Part shown: positions 48,188-57,046 of the stretch, one piece after another
Layout: each line of letters starts with the position of its first letter
Numbering within the stretch: position 1 is the first letter of the stretch
Assembly: GCF_965284335.1 (NCBI RefSeq)
Contig: NZ_OZ260076.1
Length of the DNA: 64,000 bases
From: Tabrizicola_A sp965284335
GTDB taxonomy: Bacteria > Pseudomonadota > Alphaproteobacteria > Rhodobacterales > Rhodobacteraceae
Strand: one strand, 5' to 3'
The notes under the pieces: model-generated
What the model saw: the letters and a program-made list of their open reading frames with translations, nothing else
What the model was told of the DNA's origin: nothing
The model's database searches: none
Program-made: the position numbers and the translations under genes

Positions 48188-48760
48188 TCAGCGCGTCGGC
48201 GCGGCGCGCCGGACATGCCAGACCTGCCGTTCCACCAACAGCAGGTTGAACCCCCCGCTTTGCACCAGATCGAACCCGGCGCCCTGCGCCGATTGGCGAA
48301 AGCGCGCCATCATTTCTGGGATGCTCACGTCAAAAAACCGAGGCGAAAACCGCGCAACCACCCCTTGATCGGTGCGAATGGTAACCGTATCGCCGCGCCC
48401 GACCAACAAAACCTCGACCGTCGTGACATCAGACCAATTGACACGCGGGGTTTGATCTTTGCGAAAGAACAGGCGGATCGACAGGGCAAAGCCCGTCTCG
48501 TGAAACCACACATTCCCCCCGACGCGCTGCGGTGTCACCAGCATGTAAACGCCAGAAATCCCAAGGCTGACGGTCGTCAAGGCCAGCCAGTTGAACAAAG
48601 CAGGCCAGCGGAAGACACTGGCCAGGCCATCGTAATGCAGCGCCGTGACAACGGGCAAAGCCGGAACGGCCGCAAGGATCAGCAAACATAGCCCCAAGAT
48701 GAGGTTGATCCCAGACGCCGGGCCGATGTCTTTGGGCAAGGTCATGTCAGAAACAGGCAT
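48188..48760 (-). CDS. Hypothetical membrane protein with PH-like domain
   Basis: 190 residues. Two transmembrane helices (about 20-42 and 52-76) are followed by a soluble domain beginning GGNVWFHETGFALSIRLFFRK with alternating beta strands (VNWSDVTTVEVLLVG, VTIRTDQGVVARFSPRFF) similar to the bacterial PH-like fold. Function unknown. It converges with the Lrp gene (6-bp gap) and no operon partner is seen. Confidence 0.65.
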   Translation of the reverse strand: MPVSDMTLPKDIGPASGINLILGLCLLILAAVPALPVVTALHYDGLASVFRWPALFNWLALTTVSLGISGVYMLVTPQRVGGNVWFHETGFALSIRLFFRKDQTPRVNWSDVTTVEVLLVGRGDTVTIRTDQGVVARFSPRFFDVSIPEMMARFRQSAQGAGFDLVQSGGFNLLLVERQVWHVRRAAPTR

Positions 48761-48870
48761 GGCGCAACTCGTCTACAAACTTAGCGAATGTCACGCATGG
48801 GTTTACCGACGAAACTTGTCACAATCTTGGCCCCTTGTTGGCCAAGCGTCACCGGCCCGGCCAAACCTGC

Positions 48871-48904
48871 AAAGAAAAACCCCCGAACCTTGCGGACGGG
48901 GGTT
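48871..48904 (-). terminator. Rho-independent terminator after rpsU
   Basis: AACCCCCG (48878-48885) and CGGGGGTT (48897-48904) form the stem; on the minus strand TTTCTTT follows. 41 bp after the rpsU stop. Confidence 0.8.
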
Positions 48905-48945
48905 GATCTGATCGGGGCTTGCGCCCCCAGTGTTCGCTGGACCTC

Positions 48946-49152
48946 TTAGAGACCGCCTTCGCGCTGAAGCTTTTTCCGGGCGAGTTTGCGCGAACGCCGT
49001 ACGGCTTCGGCTTGCTCGCGAGCTTTCTTGACGGAGGGTTTCTCGAAATGCTGCTTAAGCTTCATTTCGCGGAACACGCCTTCGCGCTGGAGCTTTTTCT
49101 TGAGAGCGCGGAGCGCTTGCTCAACGTTGTTATCGCGGACGCTGACCTGCAT
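48946..49152 (-). CDS. rpsU: 30S ribosomal protein S21
   Basis: 68 residues: MQVSVRDNNVEQALRALKKK, then REGVFREMKLKQHFEKPSVK and a basic C-terminus. Full length and alone on its transcript, with AAAGGTGGTGA just upstream. Divergent from coq9. Confidence 0.97.
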   Translation of the reverse strand: MQVSVRDNNVEQALRALKKKLQREGVFREMKLKQHFEKPSVKKAREQAEAVRRSRKLARKKLQREGGL

Positions 49153-49182
49153 GTGGTTTTCACCACCTTTCTAAGTTTGAGT

Positions 49183-49197
49183 TGCACTATATGTGCA
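49183..49197. promoter_or_regulatory. Palindrome TGCAC-TATAT-GTGCA in the rpsU/coq9 divergent region
   Basis: A perfect 15-bp dyad whose centre can be part of a -10 hexamer in either direction. On the minus strand CATATA lies 17 bp after TTGCTA, a plausible rpsU promoter. Confidence 0.35.
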
Positions 49198-49259
49198 GGC
49201 TTGGCGCGCATAGCAAAAGGCGGCGGTCTTGTCTACACTGGGCGAAAATGGAGGCCGGA

Positions 49260-49946
49260 ATGGAGCGTGAAAACACCATGGAGCAGGCGAAAGCCCGGCT
49301 TTTGCAGGCTGCCGAAATGCATGTGGCCTTTGATGGTTGGTCTGAAGCCAGCTTTCAGGCGGCCATAGCCGATTCGGGGGTGAACCCCGGTTTGGCACGC
49401 GCACTGTTTCCGCGGGGCGGTGTGGATCTGGCGGTCGCCTATCACCACGCCGGCGATGCGGCGATGGCCGTGGCTCTGGCCGCGCGGGATCTGACGGCGC
49501 TGCGCTACCGCGACCGGGTTGCCTTGGCCATTCGCCTGCGACTGGAGGCGGCCGACAAGGAATTGGTGCGCCGCGGCTCAACCCTTTTTGCCCTGCCCCA
49601 TCACGCAATCGAAGGCGCCGGGCTGATCTGGGCCACTGCCGATGCGATCTGGACTGCCTTGGGCGACACGGCGCGCGATGTGAACTGGTATTCCAAACGC
49701 GCCAGCCTGTCGGCAGTTTATGGCGCGACGGTGCTCTTTTGGCTAGGCGACACCTCAGATAACAACGCGGCGACATGGGAGTTCCTGGATCGGCGGATCG
49801 AAAACATCATGCAGTTTGAAAAGCTGAAGGCAGGCGCGCAAAAATCGCCGGGTTTTCAGGCGCTGATGAAGGGGCCGCTCAAGATTCTGGAAAGGATTTC
49901 TGCGCCAAAAGGAACCTCGGACCTGCCCGGCAAGATGAAAGGCTGA
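49260..49946 (+). CDS. COQ9 family ubiquinone biosynthesis protein
   Basis: 228 residues from the ATG at 49260, which has GGAGG 6 bp upstream; ATGs at 49248 and 49278 are alternatives. Family features are FDGWSEASFQAAIADSGVNP at the N-terminus, LALAIRLRLEAA-like helices and DVNWYSKRASLSAVYGATVLFWL. COQ9 has a TetR-like fold that binds lipid and presents the quinone ring to hydroxylases. It is followed 6 bp later by a quinone oxidoreductase gene. Confidence 0.92.
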   Translation: MERENTMEQAKARLLQAAEMHVAFDGWSEASFQAAIADSGVNPGLARALFPRGGVDLAVAYHHAGDAAMAVALAARDLTALRYRDRVALAIRLRLEAADKELVRRGSTLFALPHHAIEGAGLIWATADAIWTALGDTARDVNWYSKRASLSAVYGATVLFWLGDTSDNNAATWEFLDRRIENIMQFEKLKAGAQKSPGFQALMKGPLKILERISAPKGTSDLPGKMKG

Positions 49947-49952
49947 CGGCTT

Positions 49953-50948
49953 ATGACTCTTTCCGATTCGATGCTGGCCATGGCCATTTATCAACCCGGC
50001 GGGCCTGATGTGTTGCAGCCGGTTTCGGTGCCGGTTCCGGTGCCGGGGCACGGCCAGATCATCATTCGGCTGGCCTATGCAGGCGTGAACCGCCCTGACG
50101 CGCTGCAACGCGCGGGCTCTTACGCGCCACCGCCCAGCGCCTCGCCCCTGCCGGGGCTAGAGGGGTCTGGCACCGTGGTCGAAGTGGGGCCAGGCGTCAC
50201 GCGCTGGAAGATCGGCGACAAGGTTTGTGCGCTTTTGCCCGGCGGCGGTTATGCCGAATATGCCGTCTGCCATGAAGCACACGCCTTGCCCATCCCACCC
50301 GGTGTCAGTTTGCGCGATGCGGCGGGCTTGCCGGAAACCTGCTTTACCGTGTGGTCGAATATCGTGATGCGCGGCGGGCTAAAGGCCGGTGAACGCATTT
50401 TGATCCACGGCGGATCCTCGGGCATCGGCACCACCGCCATCCAAATCGCCCGGGCGCTTGGGGCGCGCGTCTTCGCCACGGCCGGAACAGATAAAAAATG
50501 TAAAGCCTGCGAAGATCTTGGGGCCGAACGCTGCTTTAACTATCGGGAACAGGATTTTCTGGCCGAGGCAAAAAAGATCGGCGGCTTTGATCTGATCCTT
50601 GATATGGTTGGCGGCAGCTATTTACCAAAAAACATCAAGGCCTTGGCCGATGACGGTCGCTTGGTTCAAATTGCCTTCCTGCAAGGCGCCAAGGTCGAGT
50701 TGAACTTTGCCGAAGTGATGATGCGGCGGCTGACCATCACCGGATCAACCCTGCGGCCGCAATCCGATCAGGCCAAAGCCGAGATCGCCGCGCAGGTTGA
50801 GGCACATATCTGGCCTCTCATCGCGCGCGGGGCGTTCAAGGTGGTGGTCGACAGCGAATACCCGCTCGATCAGGCCCCCGCAGCCCATTGGCGGCTGGAA
50901 AGTTCGGGCCATGTCGGGAAAATTCTTTTGAAGGTTGAGGATGCGTAA
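49953..50948 (+). CDS. Zinc-independent quinone oxidoreductase (MDR family, PIG3-like)
   Basis: 331 residues. GroES-like N-terminal domain (VNRPDALQRAG, PGLEGSGTVVEVGPGV), then the NADPH-binding ILIHGGSSGIGTTAIQIARALG (about 149-170). No zinc ligands are seen, so it belongs to the quinone oxidoreductase branch of the medium-chain dehydrogenases. It probably forms an operon with coq9. Confidence 0.9.
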   Translation: MTLSDSMLAMAIYQPGGPDVLQPVSVPVPVPGHGQIIIRLAYAGVNRPDALQRAGSYAPPPSASPLPGLEGSGTVVEVGPGVTRWKIGDKVCALLPGGGYAEYAVCHEAHALPIPPGVSLRDAAGLPETCFTVWSNIVMRGGLKAGERILIHGGSSGIGTTAIQIARALGARVFATAGTDKKCKACEDLGAERCFNYREQDFLAEAKKIGGFDLILDMVGGSYLPKNIKALADDGRLVQIAFLQGAKVELNFAEVMMRRLTITGSTLRPQSDQAKAEIAAQVEAHIWPLIARGAFKVVVDSEYPLDQAPAAHWRLESSGHVGKILLKVEDA

Positions 50949-50953
50949 CCCTG

Positions 50954-51006
50954 CGCCTCCGGCGGGGATATTTTCACCACATTGAAGGCCTTCAACGTGG
51001 GTCAAA
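50954..51006. repeat. Dispersed inverted repeat (TTGAAGGCCTTCAA family, copy 3)
   Basis: GCGCCTCCGGCGGGGATATTTT leads (written here only to show the flank CGCCTCCGGCGGGG) into CCAC-A-TTGAAGGCCTTCAA-C-GTGG and AAATATCC. The centre is identical to that at 43391-43446. It lies between the quinone oxidoreductase and the convergent sulfotransferase gene and may serve as terminator for both. Confidence 0.85.
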
Positions 51007-51089
51007 TATCCTCGGGGGGTGAGGCGCTTGCGCCGAGGGGGGCGGACAGCCCCCCTGCCCGGTCAGACGCAAGGCACAACCAAACACAA

Positions 51090-51908
51090 TCAATCGCCCA
51101 GCTTGGCGTGAACCTCGTCGAGATCAATCTCGCCAATGGGCATCTTGTTGCCCGGATTGTCGAAATCATATTTGAACAGTTGAAAGTCGCGTTTGTAGAT
51201 TTCCCAAACCAGATGGCGCGACAGATCGTCGAAATAGTCTTCCACCGGATGGGCGCGCTTTGGTCCGTGGCCTTCACTCTCGTTAAAGCGGGGTATCTTT
51301 TTCAGATCGACCTTATGGGTCGTTTTGATCTTCTTCAAAACTGCGCCCATCCCTTCGTCAAATTTCTCCGTATAGAAAATCTGATCGTAGCGCCCGCCAT
51401 TGACGATAAATGTCGAAACATGACCCGCCATCGCTGACCAGTGAATGTCCGGCTCCATCGGTTTTTTCCAACGGATGGTGTCGCGGGCAAACAGCAAGAA
51501 CCGACGAAAGCTGGCGATCTGGTCAAACTCTTGCTTGCCATCATCACCGCCCACCTCGATCCCATATTTTTGGATCAAAAGCGGCACAAGGTTGCCGCGA
51601 TAGCGTTTTCCATTGCGTTGAATGCCGCAAATCTTGTCGAAGAATGACGACAGAATGCGGGTGTAGGGGTTGCGGACACAGGTAAATGCGTGGACTTTCT
51701 GGCCCTTGACCGCTTTTTCAATCTTGCTCTGGCTCGCCTCGATTGCCCATTTGTGCAGGCCGCTGGTGGCGTCATGGATATCGCCGTCAAAAAAGGTTCC
51801 ATGGTCTGAATAATACATGATCTGCCCGATGGTGGAGCAGGCGCATTTCGGGACAACCCGATACACCACGCTTTCACTTTCCGTCATCCATGTTCCGGGA
51901 AAACCCAC
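51090..51908 (-). CDS. Sulfotransferase family protein
   Basis: 272 residues from a GTG at 51908 with GGAGGGG 4 bp upstream. VVPKCACSTIGQIMYY (about 18-33) is the 5'-phosphosulfate loop for PAPS, and HAFTCVRNPYTRILSSFFDK (about 73-92) the 3'-phosphate loop; together they define the carbohydrate sulfotransferase family 2. Acceptor unknown. It is divergent from a GT14 glycosyltransferase across a 137-bp AT-rich gap, which suggests sulfated surface glycan. Confidence 0.85.
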   Translation of the reverse strand: MGFPGTWMTESESVVYRVVPKCACSTIGQIMYYSDHGTFFDGDIHDATSGLHKWAIEASQSKIEKAVKGQKVHAFTCVRNPYTRILSSFFDKICGIQRNGKRYRGNLVPLLIQKYGIEVGGDDGKQEFDQIASFRRFLLFARDTIRWKKPMEPDIHWSAMAGHVSTFIVNGGRYDQIFYTEKFDEGMGAVLKKIKTTHKVDLKKIPRFNESEGHGPKRAHPVEDYFDDLSRHLVWEIYKRDFQLFKYDFDNPGNKMPIGEIDLDEVHAKLGD

Positions 51909-52045
51909 GATACCCCTCCTTCGTCCGCCCCAAGGGTCGGAGCCGTTGCAACAAAATCAAAAGAACAAAGAAATTGTGATTTTTCAATGTCTGATGGCAC
52001 ACTTTAGGAGAACAATCATATCTTAATGCGTTAAATGTCTATCAT

Positions 52046-53623
52046 ATGGCTAGAATCGCTTACATCCTGCTGTGCCACAAAGACCCTGAGGGGATCATCG
52101 CCCAGGCGCGCCGGTTGACGGCGGCGGGTGACTTTGTGGCCATTCATTTTGACGGCCGCGCCAAGCTGGCTGACTTTGACAAAATCCGCGAAAGTCTGGC
52201 CACCAACCCATCGGTCACATTTGCAGCTCGGCGGGCAAAATGCGGTTGGGGTGAATGGTCATTGGTCGAGGCGACGCTTCTGGCGGTCGAGGCGGCGGTG
52301 GAATGCTTTCCGCGCGCCACCCATTTTTACATGCTTTCAGGCGACTGCATGCCGATCAAGACCGCCGAATTCGCCCATGATTTTCTTGACCGCGAAGAGG
52401 TCGACTACATTGAAAGCTTTGATTATTTCAACTCTGATTGGATCAAGACCGGGATCAAGGAAGAACGCCTGATCTACCGTCATTGGTTCAATGAACGCAC
52501 CCACAAAAAGTTGTTTTACGCTTCGATGAACCTGCAACAGCGGCTCAAGTTGCAGCGCAAGGTGCCGTCAGACATACAGATGCAGATCGGCAGCCAATGG
52601 TGGTGTCTGCGCCGTCGCACGGTGGAATGGATCTTGGATTTTGTTCGCCGCCGCAAAGATGTGATGCGGTTTTTTCGGACAACCTGGATTCCCGATGAAA
52701 CCTTTTTCCAGACCCTCGTGCGCCATCTGGTGCCCGAGCATGAGATCCGCACCCGCACGCTGACCTTCCTGATGTTCACCGACTACGGCATGCCGGTGAC
52801 CTTCTACAACGATCATTACGATCTGTTGCTCAGCCAGGATTATCTTTTCGCCCGCAAAATCAGCCCCGACGCCAAGGACCTCAAGGAACGGCTGGGCAAG
52901 CTTTATGTGGCCAAGAACGTGCGGTTCTCCATCTCGAATGAGGGGCGGAGCCTGTTTACATTTCTCGCCGGGCGCGGCCGCATCGGCCGCCGCTTTGCGC
53001 CCCGTTTTTGGGAGAATGAGGGATCGCTGGGCCGCGAGCGCACGCTGATGATGGTGACCTGCAAGAAATGGCATGTCGCCAAGCGCATGGTCGAGCGGGT
53101 GCGCCGGGTCACCAACCTGCCCGCGCTGGATTATCTCTTCAACGAAGGTTCCACCCCCCTGCCCGATCTGGGCGGCATCCAGTCGAACCTTGAAAAGCGC
53201 ACGCGCCATCGCCGGGCGCTGGTGCGGATGCTGTTTGACTATTGGCAAAGCAACAAGCTGATCTTCTGCATTGATCCGGCCAATGTCGACCTCATGCAGG
53301 ATTTCTACAATGACAAGGCCAAGGTGCGGCTTCTAGAAATCGAATGTGATTTCACCGATGACTATCTGATCGGCCACGCTACGCGGGTGGGTCTGGCGGG
53401 TGAACAAACGCCACAAGAGACATTGGACCGATTGCTGCCGACCATTCGCTATGACGTCAAATTCGAAAGCGACCGGTTGCGCGATGCCGGGTTCGCGAAT
53501 TTCTACCGCATCCGCGAAAGCGGGACGGTGGATGAAAACACCGTGGCATTGGCCGGATTCCTTGATATTCCGATGGACAAGGCGCGCGAGATTGCCGCCA
53601 CGGAATATCTATATGTGGACTGA
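52046..53623 (+). CDS. Glycosyltransferase family 14 (core-2/I-branching-like) with C-terminal DUF5928-like domain
   Basis: 525 residues. The N-terminal half (about 1-300) is GT14-like: IAYILLCHKDPEGI, FHFDGRAKL-type strand, HFYMLSGDCMPIKT and the acidic SFDYFNSDW, plus GSQWWCLRRRTVEWIL and TWIPDETFFQTLV. The C-terminal 200 residues (about 325-525) are a separate domain seen in Rhodobacterales proteins of this type. GT14 enzymes transfer GlcNAc or xylose to glycans. No Shine-Dalgarno sequence is seen before the ATG. Followed by the HIT gene at 3 bp. Confidence 0.85.
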   Translation: MARIAYILLCHKDPEGIIAQARRLTAAGDFVAIHFDGRAKLADFDKIRESLATNPSVTFAARRAKCGWGEWSLVEATLLAVEAAVECFPRATHFYMLSGDCMPIKTAEFAHDFLDREEVDYIESFDYFNSDWIKTGIKEERLIYRHWFNERTHKKLFYASMNLQQRLKLQRKVPSDIQMQIGSQWWCLRRRTVEWILDFVRRRKDVMRFFRTTWIPDETFFQTLVRHLVPEHEIRTRTLTFLMFTDYGMPVTFYNDHYDLLLSQDYLFARKISPDAKDLKERLGKLYVAKNVRFSISNEGRSLFTFLAGRGRIGRRFAPRFWENEGSLGRERTLMMVTCKKWHVAKRMVERVRRVTNLPALDYLFNEGSTPLPDLGGIQSNLEKRTRHRRALVRMLFDYWQSNKLIFCIDPANVDLMQDFYNDKAKVRLLEIECDFTDDYLIGHATRVGLAGEQTPQETLDRLLPTIRYDVKFESDRLRDAGFANFYRIRESGTVDENTVALAGFLDIPMDKAREIAATEYLYVD

Positions 53624-53626
53624 CCG

Positions 53627-53995
53627 ATGACCCATAGCTACGACCCGCAAAACATCTTCGCCCGCATCCTGCGCGGCGAGATCCCGAACAAGACGGTTCT
53701 GGAAACCGCCCATACGCTGGCCTTCCATGACATCAACCCGGCAGCCCCGGTGCATGTGCTGGTCATCCCCAAAGGCCCCTATGTGACCTTTGACCATTTC
53801 GCCGCCGCCGCCAGCGCCGAGGAGCTGGTGGATTTCCACCGCACCGCCGCCAAGGTCTGTGAGATGATGGGGATCATGCCGGGTGAGGGCTATCGCGCCA
53901 TCACCAATGCCGGGGCGCACGGTATGCAGGAGGTGCCGCATTACCACCTGCATATCCTGGGCGGCAAGGTGCTGGGTCCATTGATCCAGCGCTGA
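53627..53995 (+). CDS. HIT family nucleotide-binding protein
   Basis: 122 residues. NIFARILRGEIPNKTVLE at the N-terminus and the histidine triad VPHYHLHILGGKVLG at the C-terminus identify a HINT-type purine nucleoside phosphoramidase. Complete and possibly cotranscribed with the GT14 gene. Confidence 0.95.
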   Translation: MTHSYDPQNIFARILRGEIPNKTVLETAHTLAFHDINPAAPVHVLVIPKGPYVTFDHFAAAASAEELVDFHRTAAKVCEMMGIMPGEGYRAITNAGAHGMQEVPHYHLHILGGKVLGPLIQR

Positions 53996-54024
53996 CAAAA
54001 AAGGCGCCGCAAGGCGCCTTTTTT
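53996..54024. terminator. Bidirectional terminator between HIT gene and ftsK
   Basis: AAGGCGCC-GCAA-GGCGCCTT at 54001-54020 with A residues before and TTTTTT after. Serves both convergent genes. Confidence 0.92.
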
Positions 54025-54042
54025 CATGATAGGTTTCGGGCC

Positions 54043-57036
54043 TTAGCGCTCTGGCACCAGAATCTCGCGCTTGCCCACATGGTTTGCGGGTGTGACCACG
54101 CCCTCTTCCTCCATCTGCTCAACCAGACGCGCGGCCTTGTTATAGCCGATGCCCAGTTTGCGTTGGATATAGCTCGTCGAGCATTTGCGGTCCTTGGCCA
54201 CGATCGCCACCGCCTGATCATAAAGCGCATCGTCCGACCCATCGCCGCCGCCCAGACCCAGCACCATGTCGATATCATCGGCGCGGTCATCTTCGGGGCC
54301 TTCGACGACACCCGACATATAGGCGGGCGGGCCAAAGCTCTTCAGGTGGTTCACCACCTCTTCAACCTCTTCATCCGACACAAACGGGCCATGGATACGG
54401 GAAATCCGCCCACCCCCGGCCATGTAAAGCATGTCGCCCATGCCCAAAAGCTGCTCGGCCCCCTGCTCACCCAGAATGGTGCGGCTGTCGATCTTTGAGG
54501 TCACTTGGAACGAAATCCGGGTGGGGAAGTTCGCCTTGATCGTGCCGGTGATGACGTCCACGCTGGGGCGCTGGGTGGCCATGATGAGGTGGATGCCGCT
54601 CGCGCGGGCCATCTGCGCCAGACGCTGGATGCAGGCTTCAATCTCTTTGCCCGCCACCATCATCAGGTCGGCCATTTCGTCCACGATCACCACGATATAG
54701 GGCAAGGACACCGGGGCGAATTCTTCGGTTTCGAACACCGGATCGCCGGTTTCCTCATCAAACCCGGTCTGGATGGTGCGCTTGAACATTTCGCCTTGGG
54801 CCAGCGCCTCTTTCACGCGGCCATTATAGCCTTCGATGTTGCGCACGCCCATTTTGGACATCTTGCGATAGCGCTCTTCCATCTCTCCCACGACCCATTT
54901 CAGGGCAACGACCGCCTTTTTCGGGTCGGTCACCACGGGCGACAGAAGATGCGGGATGCCGTCATAGACGGAAAGTTCCAGCATCTTGGGGTCGATCATG
55001 ATCAGCCGACATTCCTCGGGCGTCAGCTTGTAAAGCAGGCTCAGGATCATCGTATTGATCGCAACCGACTTGCCCGACCCCGTGGTCCCGGCGATCAGCA
55101 GGTGGGGCATCTTGGCCAGGTTCGCGACAATCGGATCGCCGCCAATGTCCTTGCCCAGCGCAAGCGGCAGGCGCAGGTTGCTGTCACCGAAATCGCGGGC
55201 CGAAAGGATCTCGCGCAAGACCACCTTTTCGCGGGTGACATTGGGCAGTTCGATGCCAATCACCGTGCGGCCCGGCACGGTCGAGACACGCGCCGACAGC
55301 GCCGACATCGACCGCGCGATGTCATCTGCAAGACCGATCACGCGGCTGGCCTTCAGCCCCGGCGCCGGTTCCAGTTCATACATGGTGACCACCGGGCCGG
55401 GGCGCACCGACACGATCTCGCCCTTCACGCCGTAATCATCCAGCACGGTTTCCAGCATCCGCGCGTTTTCTTCCAACGACTCATCCGACAGCGTGTGGCG
55501 CTGGATCGAGGTCGGGTTGGTCAACAGCGACAGCGGCGGCAGTTCATAGGCCGGGGCGGCATCGTCAAACCGCAGGCGCGGCTGGGCCTCGGCAATGGCG
55601 CGGGTTGACGGGGCCACTGGCTTTTTCACCGCATGCTGCACCACGGGGCGGCGGTCCAGCATAACCGGCGTGACACGTTGGGGCTGGGCGTCATCCAGAT
55701 CGGCATCATCATGCCAGACAAGATCTTCCTCGCTCAGATTCTCGTCGATCAGGTCGCTGCCCATGCCCGAGACCGCTTCGTCCATCTCATCACCCGCGGC
55801 AAAGGCATTGGCCGACGGCATTGGCGGCTGCTGATTGCGCGACACCACAGGCTCGGTGGCCGGGGGCGTCACCAAGCGGGGTTTGGCGATCAAAGGTTCC
55901 GGCCCACGCGGGCGGGTCAAGCTGGGTTCGCGGCGCTGAATTGCGGCGGCGATTGGGGTCAGCGTTGCTTCGGGCGCGCGGGTGCGGGCGCGGATCACAC
56001 TGGAGATACGGGCCTTGATCCGATCATCATCGGGCATCTCGTCAAAGTCCAAACCTTCGGCCAGCACTGGTTCAACCAGTTCAGGCTCGGGTTCGAAATT
56101 GCGGCGCAACAACGCAGGCATGCGGCTCAAAAGCCCCATTTTTTCGCGCGAAGGCGCATATTGCGGGGCCTCGGCCAAGGGTTCGGCATAGCGCGCATCA
56201 GCGCGCAATCCGGCGGGTTTGCCAAAGGCTGGGGGCGTACCGTCGTTTTGGTCAAGCTGCGACGGGCGCAGCCCAACACGCGAGGTTGTGGCAGGCATCG
56301 CATGGGCAGGCATAGCCGGTGCAGGACCCGTGGCCGACATGCGCCGACGATCCTGCAAGGCCGCAGCCGCACGCACGGTGCCGCTGGCCCCTTTGCCTGC
56401 CGCGCCCAAAAGCCCGGAATAGGTCAGCACAAGACTGGTCAGCAAAAAGCCCGCCAAAGCGCGCAACTCTGAAATGTTGAACCCCATGACAAAGGCCGTC
56501 AGCACCAAAAGCACCGATCCTGCGCCCAAAGACAACAATTTCAGCCCAACGCCCGCGCCCATTGGGATCATCCCCAGCGCCGCCCCAACAGCCGTATCGC
56601 CAAACAATCCGCCCAGCCCAAAGGCATGGGTCCAGTCAGCCCCCGGCACCAAAGTGGCGGCGTAAATGGCCGCGACAGCCACAGCGATCACCGCAAAAAC
56701 CATGCGGCCAAGCACACGGTCAGCCCCGCGATGGGTGACAAAACGCACACCCCAAGCGATCAGGATCATGGGAATGGTCCAAACCCCCTTGCCCACGATG
56801 ATGACCAAGGTCGAAGCCACCGCAGCGCCAAAACTACCCAAGGCATTGGAAATCGGCTTGTCCGAGGCGACCATCCAGCCCGGATCCTGCGGCGAATAGG
56901 TCCAGAACATCATCGTAAAGGCCAAGCCAAGGCCAATCAACGCCAAGCCAAACAACTCTCGCGAGCGCCGCTCGATCATAGCCTGCGTGCCTTGGTCCAA
57001 AAGCGGATCACGTTGCCGGATCTGGTAGGATGCCAT
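54043..57036 (-). CDS. ftsK: DNA translocase FtsK
   Basis: 997 residues. N-terminal membrane domain with four or five helices (about 27-215), an Ala/Pro-rich linker (about 220-500), and the motor domain: Walker A GTTGSGKSVAIN near residue 650 and Walker B LIMIDPKMLELS. The C-terminal gamma domain (about 925-990) with KCSTSYIQRKLGIGYNKAAR reads KOPS sites. It couples division to chromosome dimer resolution. FtsK versus the smaller SpoIIIE is settled by the linker and context only. Confidence 0.96.
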   Translation of the reverse strand: MASYQIRQRDPLLDQGTQAMIERRSRELFGLALIGLGLAFTMMFWTYSPQDPGWMVASDKPISNALGSFGAAVASTLVIIVGKGVWTIPMILIAWGVRFVTHRGADRVLGRMVFAVIAVAVAAIYAATLVPGADWTHAFGLGGLFGDTAVGAALGMIPMGAGVGLKLLSLGAGSVLLVLTAFVMGFNISELRALAGFLLTSLVLTYSGLLGAAGKGASGTVRAAAALQDRRRMSATGPAPAMPAHAMPATTSRVGLRPSQLDQNDGTPPAFGKPAGLRADARYAEPLAEAPQYAPSREKMGLLSRMPALLRRNFEPEPELVEPVLAEGLDFDEMPDDDRIKARISSVIRARTRAPEATLTPIAAAIQRREPSLTRPRGPEPLIAKPRLVTPPATEPVVSRNQQPPMPSANAFAAGDEMDEAVSGMGSDLIDENLSEEDLVWHDDADLDDAQPQRVTPVMLDRRPVVQHAVKKPVAPSTRAIAEAQPRLRFDDAAPAYELPPLSLLTNPTSIQRHTLSDESLEENARMLETVLDDYGVKGEIVSVRPGPVVTMYELEPAPGLKASRVIGLADDIARSMSALSARVSTVPGRTVIGIELPNVTREKVVLREILSARDFGDSNLRLPLALGKDIGGDPIVANLAKMPHLLIAGTTGSGKSVAINTMILSLLYKLTPEECRLIMIDPKMLELSVYDGIPHLLSPVVTDPKKAVVALKWVVGEMEERYRKMSKMGVRNIEGYNGRVKEALAQGEMFKRTIQTGFDEETGDPVFETEEFAPVSLPYIVVIVDEMADLMMVAGKEIEACIQRLAQMARASGIHLIMATQRPSVDVITGTIKANFPTRISFQVTSKIDSRTILGEQGAEQLLGMGDMLYMAGGGRISRIHGPFVSDEEVEEVVNHLKSFGPPAYMSGVVEGPEDDRADDIDMVLGLGGGDGSDDALYDQAVAIVAKDRKCSTSYIQRKLGIGYNKAARLVEQMEEEGVVTPANHVGKREILVPER

Positions 57037-57046
57037 CTGTTACGCC

